Source of the DNA: an uncultured Alistipes sp.
GTDB lineage: Bacteria > Bacteroidota > Bacteroidia > Bacteroidales > Rikenellaceae
Direction: 5' to 3'
Length of the DNA stretch: 64,000 nt
Assembly (NCBI GenBank): GCA_947591475.1
Contig: CANQDE010000001.1
Coordinates: 434,001 to 498,000, forward strand
Numbering within the stretch: the stretch's first letter is position 1; every line of letters begins with the position of its first letter. Shown one piece after another: positions 53,790 to 62,387 of the stretch. Under the pieces are notes generated by a model. That model searched no databases, was not told the DNA's origin, and was given only the letters and a program-made list of their open reading frames with translations. The translations under genes and the position numbers were made by a program.

Positions 53790-54773
53790 ATGGAACGTAT
53801 GATCGAACTTTTTGTCGCTTTGGGCGACCGGCTCCGGCATTTCGGCAACGACCCCGAGACACGCGAGGTCGCACGTGCCGCATGCCAAGCGAACGAATGG
53901 TTTTCGGTTGATGAAATCGGCCGAGCGTTGCGAGCCCTCGCTACGGAAATGCTGCAGCCGGAACCGCTTCGTCATTGGTTGGCGGCCTATCCGTGTCCGG
54001 TGCATACTCCCAGCCGCATATTGACCGTCATGGCCGGCAACATTCCGGCCGTCGGATTCTTCGACCTGCTTTGTGTCGTGTGCAGCGGCCATCGCTGCCT
54101 GTATAAAACGTCGGCTAAAGACCGTATTCTGATGGATTATATCGTGGGGGAGTTGCAGGCGCTTTCGCCCGACCTCCCGATCGAACCCTACGACGGTTCG
54201 TCGCCCGTGGATGCCGTCATCGCGACCGGAAGCGACAATGCCGTGCGCTATTTCAAAGCCCGTTATGCCGAACTTCCGATGTTGCTGCGCGGAAGCCGCC
54301 AATCGGTCGCCGTGCTTTCGGGCCACGAAACGCCGGAACAACTGACTGCCTTGTCCGATGATATTTGGGCTTATTCGGGTTTAGGGTGCCGCAATGTTTC
54401 GTTAGTTTTCGCCCCGAATGGATATGATTTACAGCTTCAAGTGCCCTGCTTAAACAACAAATACAAAAACAATTACATTCAGACAAAGGCGCTGCTTAGG
54501 ATGAATGGCAAGCCGTTTCGGGATTTCGGTTCGGCCGTCGCTGTCGAACAGACGGAGTTCCCGAAAGCATTGAGCGAACTTGCCGTCGCACGTTACCGCA
54601 CGCTGGACGAAGTTGCGGCTTGGCTCGCCGCTCACGATGCTGAAATCCAATGCGTCGTAACGGAATGTCTGCCGCACGACCGTCGAACTGACTTCGGGCA
54701 AGCGCAGTCGCCGACGCTGACCGATTGGCCCGATGGACAGGATGTGCTGGCTTGGCTGACCGATTTGGCCTAA
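53790..54773 (+). CDS. Acyl-CoA reductase (LuxC-like)
   Basis: A 327-residue protein of the LuxC acyl-CoA reductase family within the aldehyde dehydrogenase superfamily. It has TVMAGNIPAVGFFDLLCVVCSGH (a family-specific nucleotide region), AVIATGSDNAVRYF and the possible catalytic Cys in YSGLGCRNVSLVF. The enzyme would reduce an acyl-CoA or acyl thioester to the aldehyde. No luciferase or lux operon is near. The frame is open far upstream (antisense to the nitroreductase), but only 53790 or 53799 follows the promoter. Confidence 0.83.
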   Translation: MERMIELFVALGDRLRHFGNDPETREVARAACQANEWFSVDEIGRALRALATEMLQPEPLRHWLAAYPCPVHTPSRILTVMAGNIPAVGFFDLLCVVCSGHRCLYKTSAKDRILMDYIVGELQALSPDLPIEPYDGSSPVDAVIATGSDNAVRYFKARYAELPMLLRGSRQSVAVLSGHETPEQLTALSDDIWAYSGLGCRNVSLVFAPNGYDLQLQVPCLNNKYKNNYIQTKALLRMNGKPFRDFGSAVAVEQTEFPKALSELAVARYRTLDEVAAWLAAHDAEIQCVVTECLPHDRRTDFGQAQSPTLTDWPDGQDVLAWLTDLA

Positions 54774-54841
54774 AAAATGGCGGAAAACGATACGAAAATC
54801 GTAAAAAAAGCGTATATTAGTCAAACAAATTTCACACTGCT

Positions 54842-55366
54842 ATGTCGATGGTTTTCCGTTTCCGGATGTTGAGCGACGAAAACGACAATTTCGTACGCGA
54901 TTACGAAGTCCTGTACGATACGACGTTGTTGGAATTTCATCACTTTATACTCGAAACATTGGAATACGAGCCGTGCATGGCCTCGTTTTTTACGGCGGAT
55001 GCCCTGTGGGAGCGGCAGCGCGAATTTACCTTGATGGCGATGGGCGACGGCGAAAGCGAGGATATGCCCCAGTCGATGGAGGAGGTTACGCTCGGGCAGA
55101 TTCTTCACCATATCCGCGACCGCTTGATCTACCTCTTCGACATGTTCGGTAACCGCGCCTATTACCTCGAATTGACAGGCGTTTACAAGGCCGATCCGGA
55201 TGGTGCTTATCCGCGTGAGATTTTCGCACGCGAAGAGGTGCCCGATCAATACGATCCCTCGAAAAATCGCCCAAGCGAGGAGGGGGCGGACGGTTCGATT
55301 TTCGATCAGATGATGGACGAATTCAACGATTTCGAGGGCGACGACAACTACGACGATGAATACTAA
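54842..55366 (+). CDS. Plasmid pRiA4b ORF-3-like family protein
   Basis: A 174-residue cytoplasmic protein of the pRiA4b ORF-3/IS1096-passenger-like family. The N-terminal MVFRFRMLSDENDNFVRDYEV and then FHHFILETLEYEP followed by MASFF fit the family fold, and the C-terminal part is strongly acidic (DEFNDFEGDDNYDDEY). Function is unknown. Its end overlaps the miaA start by 11 bases, so expression is coupled. Despite the name, nothing here suggests a mobile element. Confidence 0.8.
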   Translation: MSMVFRFRMLSDENDNFVRDYEVLYDTTLLEFHHFILETLEYEPCMASFFTADALWERQREFTLMAMGDGESEDMPQSMEEVTLGQILHHIRDRLIYLFDMFGNRAYYLELTGVYKADPDGAYPREIFAREEVPDQYDPSKNRPSEEGADGSIFDQMMDEFNDFEGDDNYDDEY

Positions 55367-56258
55367 GCGGTTGTTGGTTATCGTCGGCCCGACCGGTTGC
55401 GGCAAGACGGATCTCAGCATCCGGCTCGCTCGGCATTACGATGCACCGATTCTTTCGACCGATTCCCGACAATTCTATCGCGGGATGGCTATCGGCACGG
55501 CGCAACCGACGAGCGAACAGCTGCAAGCGGCAGAACATCATTTTATTGCATCGCATGATATAACGGAGAACTTGAGCTGCGGCGAATACGAGGTGCAGGC
55601 TTTGGAGCGGCTTCGGGAACTCTTTGGCTATCATGATTTAGTCATTGCCGTAGGCGGTTCCGGATTGTATGTGCGGGCTTTGTGCGAGGGGATGGACGAC
55701 TTGCCCCATGCGGATGCTGCACTACGGAACGAACTGACCGAACGTTTGCAGCGTGAAGGGCTTGCCTCACTGGCCGAACAGTTGCACGAACTCGACCCTG
55801 TGTATTATGAAACGGTCGATCGCAACAATCCAGCCCGCGTGTTACGAGGTTTAGAGGTGTGCCTGCAAACAGGAAGGCCTTTTTCCGAACAACGGACAGG
55901 ACACAAAAAAGAGCGTAACTTCCGAATTATCAAAATCGGCGTAACTTTACCTCGCGAAGAACTTTATGCGCGAATCGACAGCAGGGTAGATGCGATGATG
56001 GAGGCGGGATTGGAGACCGAAGCGCGCGCGTTGTATCCGTATCGTGCGTTCAATTCGCTACAAACGGTCGGTTATCGCGAATTGTTCGACTATTTCGATG
56101 GCAGAATCACACGTGAAGAGGCGATTGAATTGATAAAGCGCAATTCGCGCCGTTATGCCAAGCGGCAAATGACTTGGTTTCGGCGCGACCCCGAAATCCG
56201 TTGGTTTGCCCCCGACGAGGACGACGCTATTATAAATTACGTGCGCAATTATATTTAA
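55356..56258 (+). CDS. miaA: tRNA dimethylallyltransferase
   Basis: A 300-residue enzyme adding a dimethylallyl group to A37 of tRNAs that read UNN codons. The P-loop is GPTGCGKTD (11-19), followed by STDSRQFYRGMAIGTAQPT, GGSGLYVRAL and the C-terminal RRYAKRQMTWFRRD. Its substrates would include the tRNA-Leu(TAA) encoded 243 bases downstream. It overlaps the pRiA4b-like gene upstream. Confidence 0.96.
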   Translation: MNTKRLLVIVGPTGCGKTDLSIRLARHYDAPILSTDSRQFYRGMAIGTAQPTSEQLQAAEHHFIASHDITENLSCGEYEVQALERLRELFGYHDLVIAVGGSGLYVRALCEGMDDLPHADAALRNELTERLQREGLASLAEQLHELDPVYYETVDRNNPARVLRGLEVCLQTGRPFSEQRTGHKKERNFRIIKIGVTLPREELYARIDSRVDAMMEAGLETEARALYPYRAFNSLQTVGYRELFDYFDGRITREEAIELIKRNSRRYAKRQMTWFRRDPEIRWFAPDEDDAIINYVRNYI

Positions 56259-56292
56259 TGTGCTCACGTTTTTCGACTCAATTTTTCTAAAC

Positions 56293-56430
56293 CGAGCGTT
56301 GTCGCTCGCGGCCTGCGGCCGCGCATGTAGTTTTGACCCCACCCTAAACCCCTCCCTTGGGAGGGGCTTCGGTCGGGAATCCGAAACGAATTGAGTTGCA
56401 GGACAGCCTACACATGTAGGTGTCTAATTA
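56293..56430. repeat. Intergenic repeat copy D
   Basis: Reverse orientation to copy A, between miaA and tRNA-Leu. Hairpin 2 is CGCGGCC (56307-56313) with GGCCGCG (56317-56323). The hairpin 1 equivalent CCCCTCCC-TT-GGGAGGGG is perfect (56350-56367) and is preceded by GACCCCACCCTAAA. The outer ends are not clearly conserved. It may act as the miaA terminator. Confidence 0.65.
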
Positions 56431-56442
56431 CCATACCGTAGA

Positions 56443-56474
56443 TTTGGCCGATTGACGTTTTTTTCATACTTTTG
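56443..56474 (+). promoter_or_regulatory. Promoter of tRNA-Leu
   Basis: TTTG (56443-56446), 20 bases, TACTTTTG (56467-56474), about 27 bases before the tRNA. Confidence 0.8.
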
Positions 56475-56500
56475 TTGCGCTTTTCGTTCGAAAAGCGGAT

Positions 56501-56586
56501 GCTCGGATGGTGGAATAGGTAGACACGCCGGACTTAAAATCCTGTGATCCGCAAGGATCGTGCGGGTTCGATTCCCGCTCCGAGTA
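56501..56586 (+). tRNA. tRNA-Leu, anticodon TAA
   Basis: An 86-base class II tRNA. Acceptor GCTCGGA pairs with TCCGAGT (one G-U), the D loop has GGTAGACA-type bases, the anticodon loop is CTTAAAA, a long variable arm GATCC-GCAA-GGATC follows, and the T arm has GGTTCGATTCC. CCA is not encoded. Confidence 0.96.
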
Positions 56587-56641
56587 CATCATTTGCAAAA
56601 ACAAAGCAACGTGCCGACCGAATGTTATGGCCGGATAAAAC

Positions 56642-56691
56642 GACGACCTTTTGTAGACTGTTCATAGACTACAAAAAGTCGTCATTTTATT
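56642..56691. terminator. Bidirectional terminator downstream of tRNA-Leu
   Basis: A 15-base stem (56642-56656 with 56669-56683, one mismatch), 12-base loop, then ATTTTATTATT on + and GTTTTATC on -. Confidence 0.8.
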
Positions 56692-56720
56692 ATTCGAGCG
56701 ACTGTAAAAAGCCCTATTCG

Positions 56721-57224
56721 TTATTCAAGTGGAACGATTTCGTAATTGTTCATGACCGTAACACCCATAATGGTCGTACCGGCTGGGAGCTCTACTTTTT
56801 CGCCTTTCAGACACAGAAAAAAGAAACCACCGATCGGCAAAAGGGTAAGGCCCAGTCCTACCCCCAAACCAATAGCTGCACCTTGATTGTCTTTACCGGT
56901 TCGCTCAATGTTTCCGGACAATTCGATCGTTTGGCCATCGACCGCTGTCGTCGAAATACAAGCGATTTGCAGATAACCCGGTTCCCCAACTCCTTTTGCT
57001 TTGATTTTGTCTACGGATAAAACGACCGGTGTACCTCGAACGATGACGGGTTCACCCGCAACGTTGACATCGGCTGCTACCTCTGCCCGAATAGGGGTAT
57101 TTTTATTACTGCTGGCCGAAGTGCTCAAACATACGACGACAGACGTTCCACGTTTCAATGGAAAGGCAGATAATTCATTGGCAAACAAACATCCTATAAG
57201 GAGTATTGCAATAAACTTTTTCAT
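56721..57224 (-). CDS. Exported protein of unknown function with C-terminal membrane segment
   Basis: A 167-residue protein. A signal peptide (about 1-19) is followed by a beta-rich region with repeated Gly-Thr-Pro turns (KRGTSVVVCLS, IVRGTPVVLSV, then PAGTTIMGV at the end) and a Gly-rich hydrophobic span (AAIGLGVGLGLTLLPIGGFFF, near 114-134). I do not recognise a named family. It lies in an AT-richer patch after tRNA-Leu together with a small lipoprotein gene on the same strand 74 bases upstream. Confidence 0.65.
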   Translation of the reverse strand: MKKFIAILLIGCLFANELSAFPLKRGTSVVVCLSTSASSNKNTPIRAEVAADVNVAGEPVIVRGTPVVLSVDKIKAKGVGEPGYLQIACISTTAVDGQTIELSGNIERTGKDNQGAAIGLGVGLGLTLLPIGGFFFLCLKGEKVELPAGTTIMGVTVMNNYEIVPLE

Positions 57225-57253
57225 AAAATAAATTTTACAAGATTAAAATTGAT

Positions 57254-57284
57254 AAAACCGCAGCCCTATAAAATCGGACTGCGG
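57254..57284 (-). terminator. Probable terminator of the small lipoprotein gene
   Basis: CCGCAG (57258-57263) pairs with CTGCGG (57279-57284); on - the hairpin is followed by TTTTATC. Confidence 0.6.
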
Positions 57285-57298
57285 CTTGAAAAACGGAT

Positions 57299-57664
57299 TT
57301 ACTCGGTAAATTCTACAACCTGTCCGTGAGAGGTTACGACCGTCTTCCAATAGAACGGGAAGACACCTCGTTGTTTCATGTCGATCGTCGTATTGATGAT
57401 CGCCTGCGAGCCGGTCAGCTTTGCATTCTTCACCATGTCGGCATAAGCATTTGCCTTGATAGCCTCCCGTGAAAGACCGCCGATACCGAGCACTCGTCCG
57501 ACTTTGGAGGAGCCTTCGACCGTGCCGATTACCCGATAATTCTTCTGGCTCAATTCGACATTGGTTTGCGAAACGTTCCGGTTGGTTGTCAAGTACGCCG
57601 AAGATGCGCAACTCGTCATCAGCCCCGCAGCCACAATAGCAGCCGCATAAAAAATCTTTTTCAT
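57299..57664 (-). CDS. Small lipoprotein of unknown function
   Basis: A 121-residue lipoprotein with signal and lipobox in AAIVAAGLMTSCASS (Cys near residue 19). The mature part has GTVEGSSKVGRVLGIGGLS, then KANAYADMVKNAKLTGSQAI and a strand-rich end. Similar short lipoproteins with this G-GIGG-L..A...A pattern occur in gut Bacteroidales, but no role is known. It is cell-envelope anchored by inference. Confidence 0.68.
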   Translation of the reverse strand: MKKIFYAAAIVAAGLMTSCASSAYLTTNRNVSQTNVELSQKNYRVIGTVEGSSKVGRVLGIGGLSREAIKANAYADMVKNAKLTGSQAIINTTIDMKQRGVFPFYWKTVVTSHGQVVEFTE

Positions 57665-58147
57665 AAAAATGAAAGTTTAGGTTTGTCGCTCCGGCACCGA
57701 TACGACTAATTAATGATTTTGTTTTTAATAAAACAGAAAGCGTGGTGCCGAAAACTTATTTTAGACGTTTGGCTCTGGTAAACCTTGAAGATAAAACAAG
57801 CAACAGCCCACGCCTGTATATCCGGCAGAACGCTGGATATAGACGCGGCAAAATGTTCGCCAATTCTCTCTTCAATTAAATTTACCAGATTCAACGTCGA
57901 GAACAAGCTACACTTTCCGTGTAATCAATATGTCGCTGCAAAAATAGACATATTCGCGGAAAATGCAAAAAAACATTTCGCCGATTTCGGGGCTGTTGCT
58001 TTTTCAGTCGGCACGATTGCCGTTGCAAAGGTCAGAAAAACAAACTTTTTATGCAACTGCGAGACGAGCGAATGTAAAAATTCGTTCTTTTTCCGACAAA
58101 AACGCATCTGCATCCCAATAAACCGCAACGCGACACGCCCGAAAATT
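57665..58147. other. Gene-free AT-richer stretch upstream of rho
   Basis: About 480 bases with no convincing gene. A 60-base sample (57901-57960) has 24 G/C. It contains CGGCACC (57692-57698) with GGTGCCG (57744-57750) and TATATCC (57817-57823) with GGATATA (57835-57841). A 143-codon + frame here overlaps the rho promoter and has no recognisable motif. Confidence 0.5.
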
Positions 58148-58176
58148 TTGGAATTCGAAATAATGCACTATCTTTG
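58148..58176 (+). promoter_or_regulatory. Promoter of rho
   Basis: TTG (58148-58150), 18 bases, TATCTTTG (58169-58176). The leader would be about 70 bases. Confidence 0.7.
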
Positions 58177-58251
58177 CATCGAATTCCGAACGATCGGACG
58201 ACCGTCCGATTTTTGAAAATCACACACCCAAAGAACGGTTCAATTATTCGT

Positions 58252-59868
58252 ATGCAAGAATTAAAAGCACTCGAAGGGAAGAGCTTGGCGGAGTTGCGGG
58301 AGATCGCACGAGCGTTGGGCATCCAAAATATCATGGTGAAGAAGCGCGAGCTGATTCAAAAAATCGTCGGCGAAACGTCCGATGATGCGACATCCGTCGC
58401 ACTGGAAAATCCGGAGCTGCCGCAACCTCGCAAACGCGGACGCCGTCCCCGTACTGCGGTCGTCTCGGAGGAGGCGAAACAGAATGAGCTGACACAACAG
58501 ATGGAGCTATCAGAGGAACGAACAGCATCGGACAACAGCGAGCCATTGACCTCGACAACCGAAGCCGAGCAGCCGATGACGCCGCCGAAAAAGCGTCGCG
58601 GTCGCAAGCCGAAAGCGCAAATTCTTCAAGAACAAGCGCAACTCCACGCACAACAGGAAACGTCGTCCGAACCACTGCACCCTGTTTCGGAAGCATATCC
58701 GGAGCTGATGACGCCGTCCATCTTCGACGAAGTAATCACCAAAGACGACTTCGAAGGCGAAATCGAAGGCGAAGGCGTTCTGGAAATCATGCCCGACGGA
58801 TTCGGATTCCTGCGTTCGGCCGACTACAACTACCTCAATTCGCCCGATGACATCTATGTCTCGCCGTCGCAAATCAAGCTTTTCGGACTGAAACCCGGCG
58901 ATACGGTCAACGGAGCCATCCGCCCGCCCAAAGAGGGCGAAAAATACTTCCCCCTCGTGCGGGTCAACGAAATCAACGGCCTGGCACCGGAGTACATCCG
59001 CGACCGCGTGCAGTTCGAATACATGACGCCGCTTTTCCCGAGCGAGAAGTTCCGGCTGACGGGCAACGGACATAACAACATGTCCACCCGCATCGTCGAT
59101 CTGTTCTCGCCGATCGGCAAGGGCCAGCGCGCCTTGATCGTCGCCCAGCCGAAAACCGGCAAGACCATGTTGCTGCAATCCATCGCCAATGCCATCGCCG
59201 ACAACCATCCGGAAATCTACATGATCGTCTTGCTGATCGACGAACGTCCGGAGGAGGTTACGGAGATGGCCCGCAACGTAAAGGCCGAAGTCGTGGCATC
59301 GACGTTCGACGAGCAGGCTTCGCGACACGTGAAAGTGGCCGAGATGGTGCTGGAGAAGGCGAAACGCATGGTCGAATGCGGTCATGACGTCGTGATCTTC
59401 CTGGATTCGATCACGCGCCTGGCCCGGGCCTACAACTCCGTACAACCGGCATCGGGCAAAGTCCTTTCGGGCGGGGTCGACGCCAATGCGCTCCATAAGC
59501 CGAAACGTTTCTTCGGCGCAGCCCGCAATACAGAGGAGAAAGGTTCGCTGACGATCATCGCCACGGCATTGATCGACACCGGTTCGAAGATGGACGAGGT
59601 GATTTTCGAGGAGTTCAAGGGTACGGGCAACATGGAGTTGCAGCTCGATCGGAAATTGGCCAACAAACGTGTTTATCCGGCCGTGGATGTCATCGCTTCA
59701 GGCACCCGTCGGGAAGATCTGCTGCTGCCCCGCGACGTGATGAACCGTACATGGGTCTTGCGCAAGTATCTGGCCGACATGACCCCGGTCGAAGCGATGG
59801 AATTCCTGCAAAAACAGATGGGGCTGACGGAGAGCAACGAAGAATTCCTGGCAACGATGAATCAATAG
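58252..59868 (+). CDS. rho: Transcription termination factor Rho
   Basis: A 538-residue hexameric helicase ending transcription. The N-terminal Rho helix-loop-helix ([23 protein letters not shown]) is followed by a basic, AT-hook-like insertion of about 90 residues (RKRGRRP and [10 protein letters not shown]), as usual in Bacteroidota. Then come the cold-shock RNA-binding domain ([15 protein letters not shown]) and the ATPase with [14 protein letters not shown] and [18 protein letters not shown] at 58252 is chosen because the upstream ATG (58174) overlaps the -7 box. Confidence 0.95.
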   Translation: MQELKALEGKSLAELREIARALGIQNIMVKKRELIQKIVGETSDDATSVALENPELPQPRKRGRRPRTAVVSEEAKQNELTQQMELSEERTASDNSEPLTSTTEAEQPMTPPKKRRGRKPKAQILQEQAQLHAQQETSSEPLHPVSEAYPELMTPSIFDEVITKDDFEGEIEGEGVLEIMPDGFGFLRSADYNYLNSPDDIYVSPSQIKLFGLKPGDTVNGAIRPPKEGEKYFPLVRVNEINGLAPEYIRDRVQFEYMTPLFPSEKFRLTGNGHNNMSTRIVDLFSPIGKGQRALIVAQPKTGKTMLLQSIANAIADNHPEIYMIVLLIDERPEEVTEMARNVKAEVVASTFDEQASRHVKVAEMVLEKAKRMVECGHDVVIFLDSITRLARAYNSVQPASGKVLSGGVDANALHKPKRFFGAARNTEEKGSLTIIATALIDTGSKMDEVIFEEFKGTGNMELQLDRKLANKRVYPAVDVIASGTRREDLLLPRDVMNRTWVLRKYLADMTPVEAMEFLQKQMGLTESNEEFLATMNQ

Positions 59869-59901
59869 ACGACAAATTCAACAAAAACTATCGACCCTGC
59901 T

Positions 59902-60675
59902 ATGAAAATCAAGCATTTTTTCGTTTCTGCCGTTTGCCTGCTCGCGACGGTACCGGCACTCGGATGGGGGCAGAAAGGGCATGACGTAACGGCCTGCATC
60001 GCCGAATGCCATCTGACCCCGAAAGCGGCCGAACAGATCGACAAGGTTCTCGACGGACACTCGTTGGTTTATTATGCGAATTGGCTCGACAATGCAAGCC
60101 ATACGCCGGAATACGCCTATACCAAGACATGGCACTACTTGAATATCGACGAAGGGAAGACGTTGGAAACGATGCCGCGCAATGCAAACGGAGACGTTCT
60201 GGTGGCGGTTATGACGATTTACGAAAAATTGAAAGCCGGCGGATTGTCGCACGAGGAGGAACAATTCAATCTGAAGATGCTCATCCACCTGGTGGGAGAT
60301 ATGCACTGCCCGATGCACACGGGGCATCTTTCGGATTTGGGTGGCAACAATCGACCCGTTGCATTGTTCGGCCGGCCGACCAATCTGCACTCGATCTGGG
60401 ACACCGGCATCGTCGAAGCGGCGCACAAATGGAGTTACACCGAGTGGCAGCAGCAGATCGATCGAGGGAATCAGGATATAGATGAAATTCAGGCCGGGAC
60501 GCCCACGGATTGGGTGCTCGAAACTCAGCAGATTTGCAATGAAGTCTACGAAAAGACCCCCGAGGGGAGTAAAGTTTCCTACGATTATGTGAATGAATAC
60601 GCTCCCGTCGTCGAACAGCAGTTTTTGCGCGGCGGTCTGCGATTGGCCCGATTGCTGAACGAGATTTATCGTTGA
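59902..60675 (+). CDS. S1/P1-type nuclease, exported
   Basis: A 257-residue zinc-dependent nuclease. The signal peptide ends at LG so that the mature N-terminal residue is Trp22, the classic zinc ligand of the S1/P1 family. Other metal ligands are in GHDVTACIAE, YANWLDNA, TWHYLNID, HLVGDMHCPMHTG and NLHSIWDTGI. It would digest single-stranded DNA or RNA in the periplasm or outside. It starts 34 bases after rho and ends with a terminator. Confidence 0.92.
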   Translation: MKIKHFFVSAVCLLATVPALGWGQKGHDVTACIAECHLTPKAAEQIDKVLDGHSLVYYANWLDNASHTPEYAYTKTWHYLNIDEGKTLETMPRNANGDVLVAVMTIYEKLKAGGLSHEEEQFNLKMLIHLVGDMHCPMHTGHLSDLGGNNRPVALFGRPTNLHSIWDTGIVEAAHKWSYTEWQQQIDRGNQDIDEIQAGTPTDWVLETQQICNEVYEKTPEGSKVSYDYVNEYAPVVEQQFLRGGLRLARLLNEIYR

Positions 60676-60698
60676 TTCGTCTGCATTTTGCAATACGG

Positions 60699-60736
60699 AA
60701 GCGTATCCCGATAGGTTCCGGATACGCTTTTCTTTT
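60699..60736 (+). terminator. Intrinsic terminator of the S1/P1 nuclease gene
   Basis: A perfect 10-base stem (60699-60708 with 60720-60729), 11-base loop, then TTTCTTTTT. Confidence 0.88.
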
Positions 60737-60810
60737 TAAGAGAGCGGGGAGCAGGGCAGGTAGAAATCGTGTGATGGATATTCATGAAAAATTTGGTAAT
60801 GATGCCAAAA

Positions 60811-60841
60811 TTTGGAGATTCGGAAATTTTCGCTACCTTTG
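60811..60841 (+). promoter_or_regulatory. Promoter of tRNA-Gly
   Basis: TTTG (60811-60814), 19 bases, TACCTTTG (60834-60841), about 40 bases before the tRNA. Confidence 0.78.
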
Positions 60842-60880
60842 CATTCGCATTCGTCCATTAGGATCATGCGGATGTCGTTT

Positions 60881-60953
60881 GCGGAAATAGCTCAGTTGGC
60901 AGAGCACAACCTTGCCAAGGTTGGGGTCGCGAGTTCGAGTCTCGTTTTCCGCT
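60881..60953 (+). tRNA. tRNA-Gly, anticodon GCC
   Basis: A 73-base tRNA. Acceptor GCGGAAA pairs with TTTCCGC, D arm AGCTCAGTTGGCAGAGCA, anticodon loop TTGCCAA, T arm with GTTCGAGTC. CCA is not encoded. Confidence 0.96.
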
Positions 60954-60962
60954 CTTAAACAG

Positions 60963-60988
60963 GAGGATTGAGCAATCGATCCTCTTTT
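60963..60988 (+). terminator. Intrinsic terminator of tRNA-Gly
   Basis: A 9-base stem (60963-60971 with 60976-60984, one wobble), GCAA loop, TTTT. The insertion sequence begins at the very next base. Confidence 0.82.
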
Positions 60989-62153
60989 GGGTAATGATGC
61001 AAAAGTGGTATTTGGATAGGGTTATAATCGGCTGTTTATTTGCATATAACGGCGATATTTTAGAGATTAGTAGAAACCGGGTTCTACTAATCTCTATTTT
61101 TATGGTCAAAAGACGTAAACATAGATGTCCTCATTGTAGGTTTTTAGACACTATCAAGAAGGGTAAACGCAAAGGGTATTCTCGTTATTTTTGCAAGAAT
61201 TGCAAGAGCTATTTCACCGATAGACGACCTCATATATCAGAGCGCAATATGTTTGTATGGTTAGAATATTGGGTACGAGATAAATTGAGAATTTCCCGGA
61301 TTGCAGAACAAAGAGGTTGTAGCGAACGAACTCTAAAAAGTTATTTTTACAAAGTATTACCTACCTGCCCAACTTGGCAGATTCAGAAACGAGAACAAGT
61401 CAATCCTTTGATAGATGGAACATACTTTACAAACAAGGTGTGTCTTCTATTATATCGAGACCACAATATCAAGATGACGATTCTTTATCGCCTTACCAAG
61501 CGAGAGGCTCTTCGCGATTAAAAAGAGGACTTGCAAGCAATCAAGGATGTGGGTATAGCGATAGAGAACGTAACCTGTGATGGCGCTGCTAATATCATCA
61601 GAGCTATGCGAGAAGTGTGTCCGGAGGCGATTATTCAAAGATGCACATTTCATATAACAAATGAGATATGTCTATGGCTGACGAAGGAACCCAAGAGTGA
61701 TGCTGCCCGGGAACTACGAGAATTGGTATGCTGTTCAAGTAAGGTGAGCCACCATGAGGAGGCTCAATTATGGATGCGGGCTTTTGTTGATTGGTACACG
61801 ATGCACGAAAAATAGATAAACGAGACAAGTGTCGATGAGGTAAGCGGTAGATGGTGCTACACGCACAAGATGCTGCATCGCATATCATGCGGGCTTTGCC
61901 GGATATGTTCAGTTATACGAGGCATCCGAATATGCCGAAAACATCCAACTCGATAGAGTCTTTTTTCGGGCATTTGAAAGACAATCTGCGATTGCATCGA
62001 GGATTATCCAACGAACATTTCAAAGACTTTGTGAAGTGGTATCTTTTTCTGCAAAGCAATCAAGGAATACCAAGCAAAAAATAGGGCGAGAAAAACTTAA
62101 TTTCTCGCCCTTATTTTTGCAACTAAAAAGCGCCACTTTTTGCATCATTACCC
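60989..62153. mobile_element. Decayed insertion sequence with intact terminal inverted repeats (IS256/IS1249-like)
   Basis: About 1165 bp. The left end GGGTAATGATGCAAAAGTGG (60989-61008) and the inverted right end GGGTAATGATGCAAAAAGTG (62153-62134) match over about 20 bases with one gap. Inside is one broken transposase gene. No direct target repeat is visible (CCTCTTTT left, AGGTTGTT right). GC is much lower than the host (25 of 60 in 61201-61260). Confidence 0.85.
61102..62083 (+). pseudogene. Broken transposase with N-terminal zinc ribbon (IS256/IS1249-like)
   Basis: The reading frame starts near MVKRRKHRCPHC, giving a zinc ribbon (CPHC with CKNC) and the first catalytic Asp in PLIDGTYF. 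It is broken by TAA at 61519-61521. The same frame continues with the second Asp in VTCDGAANIIRAM until TAG at 61813-61815, then a frameshift near 61885 moves to another frame carrying the catalytic Glu in NSIESFFGHLKDNL and LHRGLS. So all DDE parts exist but in three pieces; it cannot make a full protein. The IS1249 assignment is from memory of the family and moderately sure. Confidence 0.72.
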
Positions 62154-62159
62154 AGGTTG

Positions 62160-62378
62160 TTAACGATCTGTTAACCGATGGTGGCGAGTTCCACCGCAAT
62201 GAGGGCAAACCACACCTTCCCCTTCACGCAAGGCGCGGAGATACTTCTTCACAGGATGCCTCATCGGGAAATATTGGAAAACTGCAACTTTAATAAGATT
62301 ACGACCTGAATTGTTCGCCTCCTTGCGGATAATCACTTTGTTTTTCCGCTTGCCGCTCCTGCAAATTCGGTGCCCCAC
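62160..62378 (-). pseudogene. Fragment of a transposase (IS1595-like zinc-ribbon N-terminus)
   Basis: A 72-codon - strand remnant ending in EGVVCPHCGGTRHHRLTDR, which resembles the first zinc-ribbon knuckle of IS1595-type transposases. It stops 6 bases from the right end of the neighbouring insertion sequence, so that insertion may have cut it or landed in an already broken copy. No catalytic part remains. Confidence 0.45.
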
Positions 62379-62387
62379 ATGCGGGTG

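Noticed and set aside
54842..55366. Mobile-element origin for the pRiA4b ORF-3-like gene
   Set aside because: The family name is historical; the gene is coupled to miaA and has host-like composition.
57785..58216. 143-codon + frame before rho
   Set aside because: It runs through the rho promoter, lacks motifs and has no ribosome-binding or promoter signal of its own.
61516..61524. Programmed recoding at the first transposase stop
   Set aside because: A second stop and a frameshift follow, so simple decay is the better explanation.
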